From contig CABQMV010000006.1 in NCBI GenBank assembly GCA_902465325.1, forward strand, positions 1-30,682: a DNA stretch of 30,682 nt. The letters are read 5' to 3'. The stretch's first letter is position 1. Each line of letters opens with the position of its first letter. Positions 7,499 to 14,895 of this stretch are shown here, piece by piece. The notes beneath the pieces are model-generated. The model was not told the DNA's origin. It did not search any database and was given only the letters and a program-made list of their open reading frames with translations. The position numbers and the translations under genes are program-made. Origin of the DNA: an uncultured Oscillospiraceae bacterium (lineage in GTDB: Bacteria; Bacillota; Clostridia; UBA1212; SIG427).

Positions 7499-8860
7499 AT
7501 GAAAGTAGTTAAGTTTGGCGGCAGTTCTTTGGCTGACGCGGCGCAGATAAAAAAGGTATGCGATATTGTTTTATCCGATGCTTCCCGGAAAATTATGGTA
7601 GTTTCCGCGCCAGGGAAAAGATTTGATCAGGACACAAAAGTGACTGATATGCTGATTTGTTTAGCCCGCCGGTGTATAGAGGGAGAGTCATATCAGGAGG
7701 CCTTAGAGGCTGTGGTAGGACGCTATGCTCGGATTGCGGCGGACTTTCAGCTGGGGACAGAGATTGTAAAGAAAATCCGTGGGGATATCCGGGGCCGTAT
7801 TGAGAACCGACCTGCGGAAAATGAAAAATTTATGGATCTTATGAAAGCGGCAGGAGAGGATAATTCTGCCAAGCTGGTGGCAGCATATTTGCAGAGTATT
7901 GGCGTCAATGCAAAATATGTAAATCCAAAAGATGCGGGCCTGATTCTCAGCAATGAATTTGGAAATGCCAGAGTGCTTCCGGAGTCGTATCTGCATTTAG
8001 CCGCGTTGAAAGAGACAGAAGCGCTTATTGTCTTTCCGGGCTTTTTTGGTTATTCTCTCGAGGGCGAGGTGGTTACCTTTTCCCGAGGAGGCAGTGATGT
8101 GACAGGCTCAGTGCTGGCGGCCGGCGTAGGTGCAGAGGTATATGAGAATTTTACCGATGTAGATTATGTGTTTGCAGCGAATCCTAAAATTATAAAAGAT
8201 CCTCAGCCCATTCCTTTCTTTACTTATGAGGAGATGCGCGAGCTTTCCTATGCGGGCTTTAGCGTTCTCCATGAAGAGACTCTAGAGCCTGTATACCGGA
8301 AAGGGATTAAAGTAAATATCCGAAATACCAATAATCCCTCTGCCCCTGGGACCTTTATTGTGCCGGACAACGGCGACCCTCAGTATGCCCCTCTTCGGCC
8401 GGTAGTGGGGATTGCCGCGGACAAAGGCTTTCTCACTGTACATATTGAAAAATATATGATGAACCGTGAGATTGGAATTGGCCGTAAAATTTTGCAGGTG
8501 CTGGAGGAGGAAGGGGTATCCTATGAGCATACACCGTCCGGAATTGACAGTATTTCTATTATTGTCAGAAAGGTCAACTGCCCTGATGAAAGGCTGGCTC
8601 GGATTACGGAGAGGCTTTATGAGCAGCATCGGGTTGATAAAGTGACAGTCGAATACGACTGCGCAATTCTTATGCTGGTAGGCCGGGGGATGAACCGCTC
8701 TATCGGCGTAGCACAGAGGGCTACGGCTTCCTTGGCAGATGCCGGGGTAAATATTCGTATGATTAATCAGGGCTCTTCTGAGGTCAGTATTATGTTTGGT
8801 GTCAGTGAAGCGGATGCAGAAAAGGGGCTTACCGCTTTGTATCATGAGTTTTTTAAATAA
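7499..8860 (+). CDS. Aspartate kinase
   Basis: A 453-aa monofunctional aspartokinase, making aspartyl phosphate, the first step to lysine, threonine and methionine. It opens with the kinase motif KVVKFGGSSLADA, has VFPGFFGYSLEGEVVTFSRGGSDVTGSV in the middle, and NFTDVDYVFAANPKII of the aspartate site. Two ACT repeats follow, with FLTVHIEKYMMNREIGIGRKI and VGRGMNRSIGVAQRATASLADAGVNIRMINQGSSEVSIMFGV. The size matches the long single-chain type (B. subtilis YclM/ThrD-like) rather than the alpha/beta LysC type, so I give no symbol. The spacing from hom is 18 bases. Which end product inhibits it cannot be read from the sequence. Confidence 0.95.
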   Translation: MKVVKFGGSSLADAAQIKKVCDIVLSDASRKIMVVSAPGKRFDQDTKVTDMLICLARRCIEGESYQEALEAVVGRYARIAADFQLGTEIVKKIRGDIRGRIENRPAENEKFMDLMKAAGEDNSAKLVAAYLQSIGVNAKYVNPKDAGLILSNEFGNARVLPESYLHLAALKETEALIVFPGFFGYSLEGEVVTFSRGGSDVTGSVLAAGVGAEVYENFTDVDYVFAANPKIIKDPQPIPFFTYEEMRELSYAGFSVLHEETLEPVYRKGIKVNIRNTNNPSAPGTFIVPDNGDPQYAPLRPVVGIAADKGFLTVHIEKYMMNREIGIGRKILQVLEEEGVSYEHTPSGIDSISIIVRKVNCPDERLARITERLYEQHRVDKVTVEYDCAILMLVGRGMNRSIGVAQRATASLADAGVNIRMINQGSSEVSIMFGVSEADAEKGLTALYHEFFK

Positions 8861-8919
8861 AGCTTTGCAGTAAGCTGTATATTTGAAGACAGAGCCGCGG
8901 CGCTTTGGGCTGCGGCGGT

Positions 8920-8974
8920 AATCAAAAAGAGTCCCCGCTTCTTTTTTGTAGAGGCGGAAGGACTCTTTTTGATT
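8920..8974. terminator. Bidirectional terminator between aspartokinase and ZIP transporter genes
   Basis: A 15-bp arm AATCAAAAAGAGTCC at 8920 pairs perfectly with GGACTCTTTTTGATT ending at 8974, with a further CCGC/GCGG pairing inside. T-runs on both strands suit the two convergent genes. A smaller GC-rich hairpin (GCCGCGGC pairing with GCTGCGGC) lies just before it, near 8893-8917. Confidence 0.88.
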
Positions 8975-8978
8975 GGTA

Positions 8979-9782
8979 TTATCCCAGCATAACGTCTAAA
9001 AGCATCATGACGGCAAAGCCCAGCACAATTCCCATTGTTGCAAAGTACGGCTGTGCCTTCTGGTTCCTCTGACATTCGGGAATCAGCTCATGAACGGCGA
9101 CTAAAATCATTGCGCCCGCTGCAAAGGAAAGGGCATACGGTAAAATTGTTTCTACGTAAACCACCAGCAGGGCACCGATTACGCCGGCAATGGGTTCCAC
9201 AATTCCGGAAGCCTGCCCCAGCAGAAAGCTCTTTTTTCTGGAATAGCCTTCTCTCCTCAGGGGAACGGAAACCGCCGCTCCCTCAGGAAAATTCTGCAGC
9301 CCAATTCCAATTGCTATGGTAATGGCACCCATTAGTCCTTCTGTTGTGTAATTGCCGTTTTGCAGGGCGCCGAACGCAACACCTACCGCCAAGCCTTCCG
9401 GTATATTGTGAAGCGTTATGGAGAGAACCAGCATAATAATTCGGTTCAGCCGTTCATTGGGCTTTCCCTGGGTATTGTTTGCCTTTCCTGTAGCAAAGGA
9501 AACCACTTTGTCTGAGCCCCACATAAAAAGAGCGCCAAACAGAAATCCAATGGTCACTACAAAATATGCGGGTAAATTTGAGACGGTCTCTGCTCGTTCT
9601 ATGGCCGGCTGCAGCAAAGACCAGAAACTTGCAGCAATCATTACCCCGGAGGCAAAGCCGAGCATAAGATTCAGCGCTTTCGGATTGGGGGATTTGAAGA
9701 AAACCACTGTTGCGGCTCCCAGCGCTGTCACAAACCAGGTCCCAAGTGTTGCAAGCAATGCGATAAAAACTAGAGTATCCAT
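8979..9782 (-). CDS. ZIP-family divalent metal transporter
   Basis: A 267-aa membrane protein with about eight hydrophobic segments. The metal-binding motifs of the ZIP (ZupT/GufA) family are present: SITLHNIPEGLAVGVAFG in helix IV and GIGLQNFPEGAAVSVPLRREG in helix V, then GIVEPIAG and VAVHELIPE. It is expected to import zinc or a related divalent metal (Mn, Fe, Co) across the cytoplasmic membrane. The first His of helix V is replaced by Asn (QNFPEG), which is common in the GufA subgroup. GGAGGTG precedes the ATG. It is a single-gene unit, convergent with aspartokinase and divergent from the two-component genes. Confidence 0.93.
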   Translation of the reverse strand: MDTLVFIALLATLGTWFVTALGAATVVFFKSPNPKALNLMLGFASGVMIAASFWSLLQPAIERAETVSNLPAYFVVTIGFLFGALFMWGSDKVVSFATGKANNTQGKPNERLNRIIMLVLSITLHNIPEGLAVGVAFGALQNGNYTTEGLMGAITIAIGIGLQNFPEGAAVSVPLRREGYSRKKSFLLGQASGIVEPIAGVIGALLVVYVETILPYALSFAAGAMILVAVHELIPECQRNQKAQPYFATMGIVLGFAVMMLLDVMLG

Positions 9783-9958
9783 TTTACACCTCCCATACCC
9801 ATTATATTTTGGTGTAGTCTGTGGGGTGCTGGATTTTGAAGTACTGTATTTCTCCTTTTTTCTGTGTAAAAGATAGATTTGTCCCCGCTTTTTTGATAGA
9901 ATAAAAATATAAAGGTTACTTACCGGGAAACGATTACAGGCAGTTTTATAAAAATCAG

Positions 9959-9973
9959 TATATACGGTATATA
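9959..9973. promoter_or_regulatory. Perfect inverted repeat before the response regulator gene
   Basis: TATATAC and GTATATA flank a single G, directly upstream of the ribosome binding site of the response regulator gene. It could be an operator or part of the promoter. AT richness lowers its weight. Confidence 0.3.
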
Positions 9974-9993
9974 GAGGAAAGGAGATTTTGACT

Positions 9994-10674
9994 GTGCGGA
10001 TTTTACTTGCAGAGGATGAACGGGATTTAAACCGGATTATTACACAGAAGCTGATCTCTGACGGCTACAGTGTTGACAGCTGCTTTGATGGGGAGGAAGC
10101 CCTTGCGCTTTTATCCTATACTGATTATGACGGGATTATTCTGGATATTATGATGCCAAAGGTAGATGGCTTTACGGTGCTGAGAAAGCTGCGGGAAGCA
10201 AAAAAGACAACGCCGGTTTTGTTTCTGACTGCTAAAGATGCCATTGCGGACAGGGTAAAGGGACTGGACTGCGGGGCAAATGATTATGTGGTGAAGCCTT
10301 TTTCTTTTGAAGAGCTGTCTGCCCGCCTGCGGGCCATGATGCGAGCTTCCTTCGGTCAGGTCAGCAGTATTCTGCAGGTCGCTGACCTGACTTTGGACAG
10401 CGCCTCTCATACGGTACGTCGAGGGGACCAGGAGGTCTGCCTGTCGGCGAAAGAGTTTCAGCTGTTAGAGTATTTGATGCACAATCAGGGCATTGTGCTT
10501 TCCCGGGAGAAGATTGAAGATCACATATGGAATTTTGACTACGAGGGCGGCACCAATGTAGTGGATGTATATATCAGCTATCTGCGCAAAAAGCTGGACG
10601 AGGGCTATACCGTGAAGCTGATCCACACTGTCCGGGGACGAGGCTATGTTCTGCGGGAGGGCAAGGAGGCGTGA
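9994..10674 (+). CDS. OmpR/PhoB-family response regulator
   Basis: A 226-aa two-component response regulator. The receiver domain has the acidic pair AEDERD, the phospho-acceptor Asp at residue 51 in IILDIMMPKVDG, the Thr of LFLTAKD and the Lys of VVKPFSFEEL. The C-terminal winged helix (from about residue 125) has LSAKEFQLLEYLM and VDVYISYLRKKLD with HTVRGRGYVL. I chose the GTG at 9994 (MRILLAEDERD) rather than TTG at 9988: GGAG at 9981-9984 is 9 bases from the GTG but only 3 from the TTG, and the shorter protein is the usual family start. It overlaps the kinase gene by 4 bases (GTGA). Its likely target is the PepSY gene downstream. Confidence 0.93.
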   Translation: MRILLAEDERDLNRIITQKLISDGYSVDSCFDGEEALALLSYTDYDGIILDIMMPKVDGFTVLRKLREAKKTTPVLFLTAKDAIADRVKGLDCGANDYVVKPFSFEELSARLRAMMRASFGQVSSILQVADLTLDSASHTVRRGDQEVCLSAKEFQLLEYLMHNQGIVLSREKIEDHIWNFDYEGGTNVVDVYISYLRKKLDEGYTVKLIHTVRGRGYVLREGKEA

Positions 10675-12074
10675 AGGCTCTGTCGATTCGTTTTAAAATT
10701 ACATTCTGGTTTACCGCAGCGCTGATTCTTGTTGTACTGTTTACCTACATAGCGGTGCTTTCTGTAAGTGATCAGATTATTCAGAAGGGTATTCGGGATA
10801 ACCTGATAGAAGCCGTTGAACATAATGTAGATGAAATTGAATTTTATACCAGTCTTGACAGGGTGTATGGAAGCGGTGAATTGGATCATTTTATTGAATA
10901 TAACGGCGGTTATTTAGAGGTGGATGATGACTTTTTAGAAGAAGTAAACCATGTTTATACAGGTCTGTGTTACGGAGATGCCCGTTTACTGTACGGAGAA
11001 AACCCCATTCCTGCGGAAACTGCTGAGTTTGAACTGGCAGATGCAAAAATACAGAAGATAACGGTGGACGGAACCCTCTATTACATTTTTGACAGAAAAC
11101 TGGCCACTGACGGACTGGAAGGCCTGTGGCTTCGAGGCATTGTTTCCGAAATGCAGGGAGAGGTTCAAATGGCGGTTATTACAAAGGTTTCTTTAGTTAT
11201 TTTGCCCTCTTTGGTACTGCTTGCCGCTATAGGGGGATATCTGATTGCCAAAAGGATGCTCAGGCCGATTCAGCAGATTGCGGAAACCGCCCAGCACATC
11301 GGCACGGAGAACGATTTGAAGCAGCGGATTGAAATGGGCAGGGGAAGGGACGAGCTGCATCAGCTTGCAGATTGCTTTAATGATATGTTTGAAAAACTTG
11401 ACAATGCTTTTCAGGCACAGCGTTCTTTTATTTCCGATGCTTCTCATGAGCTGCGTACGCCCATGTCGGTTATTGCGGCGCAATGTGAATATTCTCTTGA
11501 GCAGTCCAGGAGCTGTGAGGAATATCAAGAAGCGCTTACCGTTATCCGTCGGCAAAGCGATAAAATGTCCAATTTAATTAACGGTATGTTGGATTTTACA
11601 CGGTTAGAATCAGATCCGGAGCGGTATCTTCGGGAACCTGTGAATCTGACAGAATTAACAGAGTCTGTTTGTTCAGATATGGCTCTGATTCACGAACGCG
11701 GCATTACGCTGCTCTGTGAAGCAGAGCCCGGGGTGCAATTTACCGGGAACCGCCAGCTGCTTTCGCAATTGCTTACAAATCTTATCAGCAATGCCTATCG
11801 CTACGGAAAAGAGAACGGACATATTTGGGTACAGCTTATAAAGGACAAAAAGGAAATTCGGCTGTCGGTAAAGGACGACGGCATTGGGATTGCGGCAGAG
11901 GAGCGCCAAAAGATTTTTCAGCGGTTTTACCAGTCAGACAGCTCCCGCACCAATGCAGGTCTGGGACTTGGCTTATCTATGGTATATGAAATTGTCAGGT
12001 TTCACGGCGGAGAAATTGGTGTAGAGAGTACTTTGGGAGAAGGCAGTACCTTTACTTTGGTTCTCAGCTGCTGA
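10671..12074 (+). CDS. Sensor histidine kinase (HAMP, HisKA, HATPase)
   Basis: A 467-aa membrane kinase. Two transmembrane helices (about residues 9-31 and 170-192) enclose an acidic extracytoplasmic sensor domain of about 135 residues with no family I recognise. A HAMP domain follows (RMLRPIQQIAETAQHI), then the phosphorylated His259 in FISDASHELRTPMSVIAAQ, the N box NLISNAYRYG, the G1 box VKDDGIGI, an F box and the GLGLGLSM box. All key residues are intact. The GTG start overlaps the regulator stop, so the pair is translationally coupled. The signal is unknown; the PepSY protein encoded next may contribute to signal handling at the cell surface. Confidence 0.94.
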   Translation: MKALSIRFKITFWFTAALILVVLFTYIAVLSVSDQIIQKGIRDNLIEAVEHNVDEIEFYTSLDRVYGSGELDHFIEYNGGYLEVDDDFLEEVNHVYTGLCYGDARLLYGENPIPAETAEFELADAKIQKITVDGTLYYIFDRKLATDGLEGLWLRGIVSEMQGEVQMAVITKVSLVILPSLVLLAAIGGYLIAKRMLRPIQQIAETAQHIGTENDLKQRIEMGRGRDELHQLADCFNDMFEKLDNAFQAQRSFISDASHELRTPMSVIAAQCEYSLEQSRSCEEYQEALTVIRRQSDKMSNLINGMLDFTRLESDPERYLREPVNLTELTESVCSDMALIHERGITLLCEAEPGVQFTGNRQLLSQLLTNLISNAYRYGKENGHIWVQLIKDKKEIRLSVKDDGIGIAAEERQKIFQRFYQSDSSRTNAGLGLGLSMVYEIVRFHGGEIGVESTLGEGSTFTLVLSC

Positions 12075-12086
12075 AAATAGAAAGGT

Positions 12087-12119
12087 TCTAATGTTTCTTT
12101 AATCATTCCGGTGTATGAT
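12087..12119 (+). promoter_or_regulatory. Candidate response-regulator box and promoter of the PepSY gene
   Basis: TCTAAT (12087-12092) and TTTAAT (12098-12103) form an 11-bp-period direct repeat with a 5-base spacer, the geometry of OmpR-family boxes such as PmrA/BasR (known pattern). A -10-like TATGAT lies 10 bases further on (12114-12119), and there is no good -35, so the repeat takes its place. This fits a promoter that needs the activator encoded just upstream. Confidence 0.5.
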
Positions 12120-12149
12120 ACAGGCATAATATGAAAGGAGTGACTTGCA

Positions 12150-13349
12150 ATGAGAAAAATAAAGCGCTTTTTTGAGACCCCAAAGAAAACCGCTGTTACG
12201 ATTGCTTGTTTGGTTGTATTGCTTCTGGCGCTGAGTATGGGAACTGTGTTTGCGGCAGGTGCCATTGCGAAAAGCTCTTCGATAGGGGAGGAAAACGCCA
12301 GAAACTTTGCCTTTGCAGATGCGGGGATTGATCCGGTTTCCGCAGAGCGGATCCGTACAGAATTTGATTATGAACAGGGACAGTTTGTATATGAGATTGA
12401 ATTTGTTGCAGACGGCACAGAGTATGAGTATTGGATAAAGGCTTCTGATGGCTCTGTTGTGAAAAAACAGCTGGAGCTTGTGGACCGCAGCGGGGAACAC
12501 ACGACCGTCACTGGGAAGATTTCCTTAGATGCGGCCAAAGCTGCTGCATTAAAAGATGCGGCTTTGTCTGAGGAGGAAGTAACTTATACAAAATCTGAGC
12601 TGGATGTGGACGATGGAATTTCCGTATATGAGATTGATTTTTATACAGAAGACACAGCGTATGAATATGAAATTGATGCAAATACCGGAGCCGTTTATAG
12701 TAAAAGCAGAGAGCATTTTATAAAGTCTTCGCCGGAGCCCTCTCCTGCTCCTGGCAATTCTGCCGGTGAAACTGAAAAAGACCCACAAAAGGAACAGAAT
12801 TTACAGCAGTCTGGTGGGAACGGTGCTGGTGATTTAACAGGAGACAGCCAAAAAACAGAAACCAATTCCGGCAGTCAGGAAATTGGCCTGGAAGCAGCAA
12901 AGCATACTGCTCTTGCCGATGCCGGTGTGGCAACTTCCGCAGTAACTTACACCAAGGCAAAATGGGATAGAGATGACGGCGTCGCTGTTTATGAAATTGA
13001 ATTTTATACTGCTTCCCATACCTATGACTATGAAATTAACGCTGTGACAGGGGCCATTCGCAGCAAAGATATAGAAGCTCTTGACGCAGATTCAGCAGAG
13101 TATAAGGACAGTGACAGTTCCAATGCGGGCTCCTCCGGAGTAACTCTTGAACGCGCGAAATCCATTGCTGTAGACCACGCAGGCTTTGCTGCTTCGGATG
13201 TTATTTTTTCCAAGGCGAAACGGAAACGTGAGGATGGCCTTGTCGTCTATGAAATCGAATTTTATGTAAATGGCATGGAGTACGAATACACCATCAACGC
13301 TGCGACAGGGAATATTGTAGAATACGATGCAGACTGGGAGGATGATTAA
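12150..13349 (+). CDS. Secreted or membrane-anchored protein with four PepSY-like repeats
   Basis: A 399-aa protein with an N-terminal hydrophobic segment (about residues 15-38, ending VFAAG) that acts as a signal peptide or anchor. Four repeats follow, each with an AK..A..HAG/DAA helix, a K-rich strand and VYEIDFYTE...YEYEIDA.TGAV, the pattern of PepSY domains. Repeats 1 and 2 lie at about 44-195, repeats 3 and 4 at about 248-399. They are separated by a disordered linker of some 50 residues rich in P, S, E, G and Q. Single PepSY proteins often sit beside two-component genes and are thought to bind or inhibit surface proteases; this is family knowledge, not proved here. A strong AAAGGAG precedes the ATG. 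A private promoter lies before it. Confidence 0.85.
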   Translation: MRKIKRFFETPKKTAVTIACLVVLLLALSMGTVFAAGAIAKSSSIGEENARNFAFADAGIDPVSAERIRTEFDYEQGQFVYEIEFVADGTEYEYWIKASDGSVVKKQLELVDRSGEHTTVTGKISLDAAKAAALKDAALSEEEVTYTKSELDVDDGISVYEIDFYTEDTAYEYEIDANTGAVYSKSREHFIKSSPEPSPAPGNSAGETEKDPQKEQNLQQSGGNGAGDLTGDSQKTETNSGSQEIGLEAAKHTALADAGVATSAVTYTKAKWDRDDGVAVYEIEFYTASHTYDYEINAVTGAIRSKDIEALDADSAEYKDSDSSNAGSSGVTLERAKSIAVDHAGFAASDVIFSKAKRKREDGLVVYEIEFYVNGMEYEYTINAATGNIVEYDADWEDD

Positions 13350-13389
13350 AACGGTGTCTGCCGTTTAACAGGAAATAAAGGGTAAAATT

Positions 13390-13431
13390 GAAGGGACTGT
13401 CTTCACTGTAAAGGGCTGAAGCGGTCCCTTC
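13390..13431 (+). terminator. Probable terminator after the PepSY gene
   Basis: GAAGGGAC at 13390 pairs with GTCCCTTC ending at 13431, and the inner CTTCA/TGAAG pairing extends the stem with small bulges. A moderately T-rich tract follows. It closes the PepSY transcript. Confidence 0.7.
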
Positions 13432-13503
13432 CTGTTTGTATTTTCTGTTTGTAGAATGCTCTTTTACAACTCTGTTCCCTTATAAAATAAAGAAAGGCTG
13501 GAC

Positions 13504-13521
13504 ATACTGTTTTTACAGTAT
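13504..13521. promoter_or_regulatory. Perfect 7-bp hairpin in the leader of the small helical gene
   Basis: ATACTGT, a TTTT loop and ACAGTAT lie 10 bases before the AGGAGG of the next gene. It could be an operator, a 5' stabilising hairpin or part of a translational switch. Confidence 0.4.
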
Positions 13522-13543
13522 AAATTTTAGGAGGTATTTGAAT

Positions 13544-13978
13544 ATGATAGAACAGGATACCATTCGCTTGCTGAGAGAATGTGATTCCGGCATTAAAATG
13601 GGGATCTCTTCGGTAGATGAGGTGATTGATAAGGCCAGAGGACAGCGGATCAGACAGTGCCTTTCTAATTACAAAAAGGACCATGAGGTATTAAAAGAAC
13701 AGATGCAGCAGCTTCTGGATCAATACCATGATGATGGTAAGGAGCCGCCTCAGATGGCAAAAGGAATGGCCTGGGTAAAGACCACTGTTAAAATTGCAAT
13801 GGATGCCTCAGATGCCACCATTGCGGATTTGATGGTGGACGGCTGTAATATGGGAGTAAAATCTCTGAGTAAATATTTAAATCAATATAAAGCTGCGGAT
13901 GAAAAATCCAAGGACATTGCCAAAAAACTCATTCATTTAGAAGAGCGCATGTCCGTAGATATGCGCTCCTTCCTCTGA
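13544..13978 (+). CDS. Conserved helical-bundle protein of unknown function
   Basis: A 144-aa, mostly helical protein without signal peptide or membrane segment. The ATG at 13544 (MIEQDTIRLLRECDSGIKMG) is preceded by TAGGAGGT; the open frame upstream is not translated in my view because it crosses the hairpin and lacks a ribosome binding site. Four long helices are predicted, with an invariant-looking DATIADLMVDGCNMGVKSLS. I recall close relatives as unnamed hypothetical proteins in many Lachnospiraceae, of ferritin-like or DUF2383-like shape. No metal ligands can be named with confidence. It is monocistronic and ends facing ribU. Confidence 0.8.
   Translation: MIEQDTIRLLRECDSGIKMGISSVDEVIDKARGQRIRQCLSNYKKDHEVLKEQMQQLLDQYHDDGKEPPQMAKGMAWVKTTVKIAMDASDATIADLMVDGCNMGVKSLSKYLNQYKAADEKSKDIAKKLIHLEERMSVDMRSFL
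13943..13968. terminator. Possible shared terminator hairpin between convergent genes
   Basis: GAGCGCAT and ATGCGCTC form an 8-bp perfect stem with a 10-base loop inside the last codons of the helical-bundle gene. The next gene converges with only 15 bases between stops. A T-run follows on the minus strand at some distance, so it could end the ribU transcript. The match is imperfect. Confidence 0.4.
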
Positions 13979-13993
13979 TTCCATCTCAAAGGG

Positions 13994-14593
13994 TTATTTT
14001 TTTCGCCCTTTCATAATAGGAGACAGGTGTTTATACACGAGAAAAGTAATGATTACACTAAACAATCCTTTTACAAAGGTAAATGGCATATTAAAAATAA
14101 CTAGAGCCTGCAGCAGAGAGTTTGTTCCGGGATAGATTGCCCTATACAGGTTGAGAATGACCTCTTCCGGCATAAAATTCATATAAATGGGATAGGTAAG
14201 AAAATAGTTGAAGGGCAGACTCATCAGGGCCATGGAGGTGGTGCCCAGCGCTGCGCCTACAATGGCGCTTTTAAAATTCTTTCTCTTTTTATAGAGAAGG
14301 CCCGCCGGCAGTACAAAGCAGACGCCCAGCAAAAAATTACTCAATTCTCCGATGCCCATTGTGGTGGAAAAGAATAGATTTACAATATTTTTTACCAGAC
14401 AAACCAGTACGCCGTATAGGGGTCCGAAGGTGTAGGCGGTGATCAGAGCCGGCAGCTCTGAAAAATCCAGCTTTAAAAAGGACGGCGCCAGCGGCACGGA
14501 AAAGCTCAGCATCATAAGAACAGACGAAATCGCTGCCATCATAGCGGTTACTACCAGTTTCCGAACTGGTATTGTTTCCAATTTGGGGTTCAT
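13994..14593 (-). CDS. ribU: Riboflavin ECF transporter, substrate-binding S component
   Basis: A 199-aa membrane protein with about six hydrophobic segments. Near the N-terminus it has KLVVTAMMAAISSVLMMLSF, the helix that docks to the energy module, then KLDFSELPALITAYTFGPLYG with LVKNIVN, which are typical of RibU. It binds riboflavin and works with the general EcfT/EcfA module, which is not in this window. The FMN riboswitch directly upstream on the same strand confirms the substrate. The ATG at 14593 follows the AGGAG at the riboswitch end by about 10 bases. The length is normal. Confidence 0.95.
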   Translation of the reverse strand: MNPKLETIPVRKLVVTAMMAAISSVLMMLSFSVPLAPSFLKLDFSELPALITAYTFGPLYGVLVCLVKNIVNLFFSTTMGIGELSNFLLGVCFVLPAGLLYKKRKNFKSAIVGAALGTTSMALMSLPFNYFLTYPIYMNFMPEEVILNLYRAIYPGTNSLLQALVIFNMPFTFVKGLFSVIITFLVYKHLSPIMKGRKK

Positions 14594-14604
14594 AAAAAGA
14601 CCAC

Positions 14605-14760
14605 TCCTCTCATCCGGACTTGACAGTCTGATAACTGAATTACCGTCGGCTACGGAATTACACCGTATCGGCCGGAGCCTTTCGCCCCGGTTCGCGGGCT
14701 CAATGCTTTTTGTAAAAGAATTTTACCGCCGGTAGGGAATCTCACCCTGCCCCGAAGTAT
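14605..14760 (-). promoter_or_regulatory. FMN riboswitch (RFN element) controlling ribU
   Basis: Read on the minus strand, the conserved RFN blocks appear in order: CTTCGGGGCAGGGTGAGATT, CCCTACCGGCGGT, GAGCCCGCGAA, CCGATACGGTGTAATTCCG, GCCGACGGT and AGTCCGGATGAGAGGAG. The last block holds the AGGAG that serves ribU. The 5' ACTTC can pair with the 3' GGAGT to close helix P1, so ligand binding would hide the ribosome binding site (inference). No separate terminator is visible between the aptamer and the start codon, about 11 bases away. Confidence 0.96.
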
Positions 14761-14774
14761 TTAATACAATATAT

Positions 14775-14804
14775 ATTATAGGTAAAAAGCTTTTTATTTG
14801 TCAA
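14775..14804 (-). promoter_or_regulatory. Consensus sigma-A promoter of ribU
   Basis: On the minus strand, TTGACA (14804-14799) and TATAAT (14780-14775) are 18 bases apart. Transcription would start near 14768, just before the first riboswitch block. Confidence 0.88.
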
Positions 14805-14895
14805 CACCCATAAACATTTTCCATTTCACAACAGGGGACGTTTGTGATAAAATAAAATACCGTGGATAAATAGAAAAGTGCGGAGGCATTTTACC

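Noticed and set aside
8282..8845. Minus-strand frame of 187 aa within aspartokinase
   Set aside because: Antisense to conserved ACT domains and without a plausible start site.
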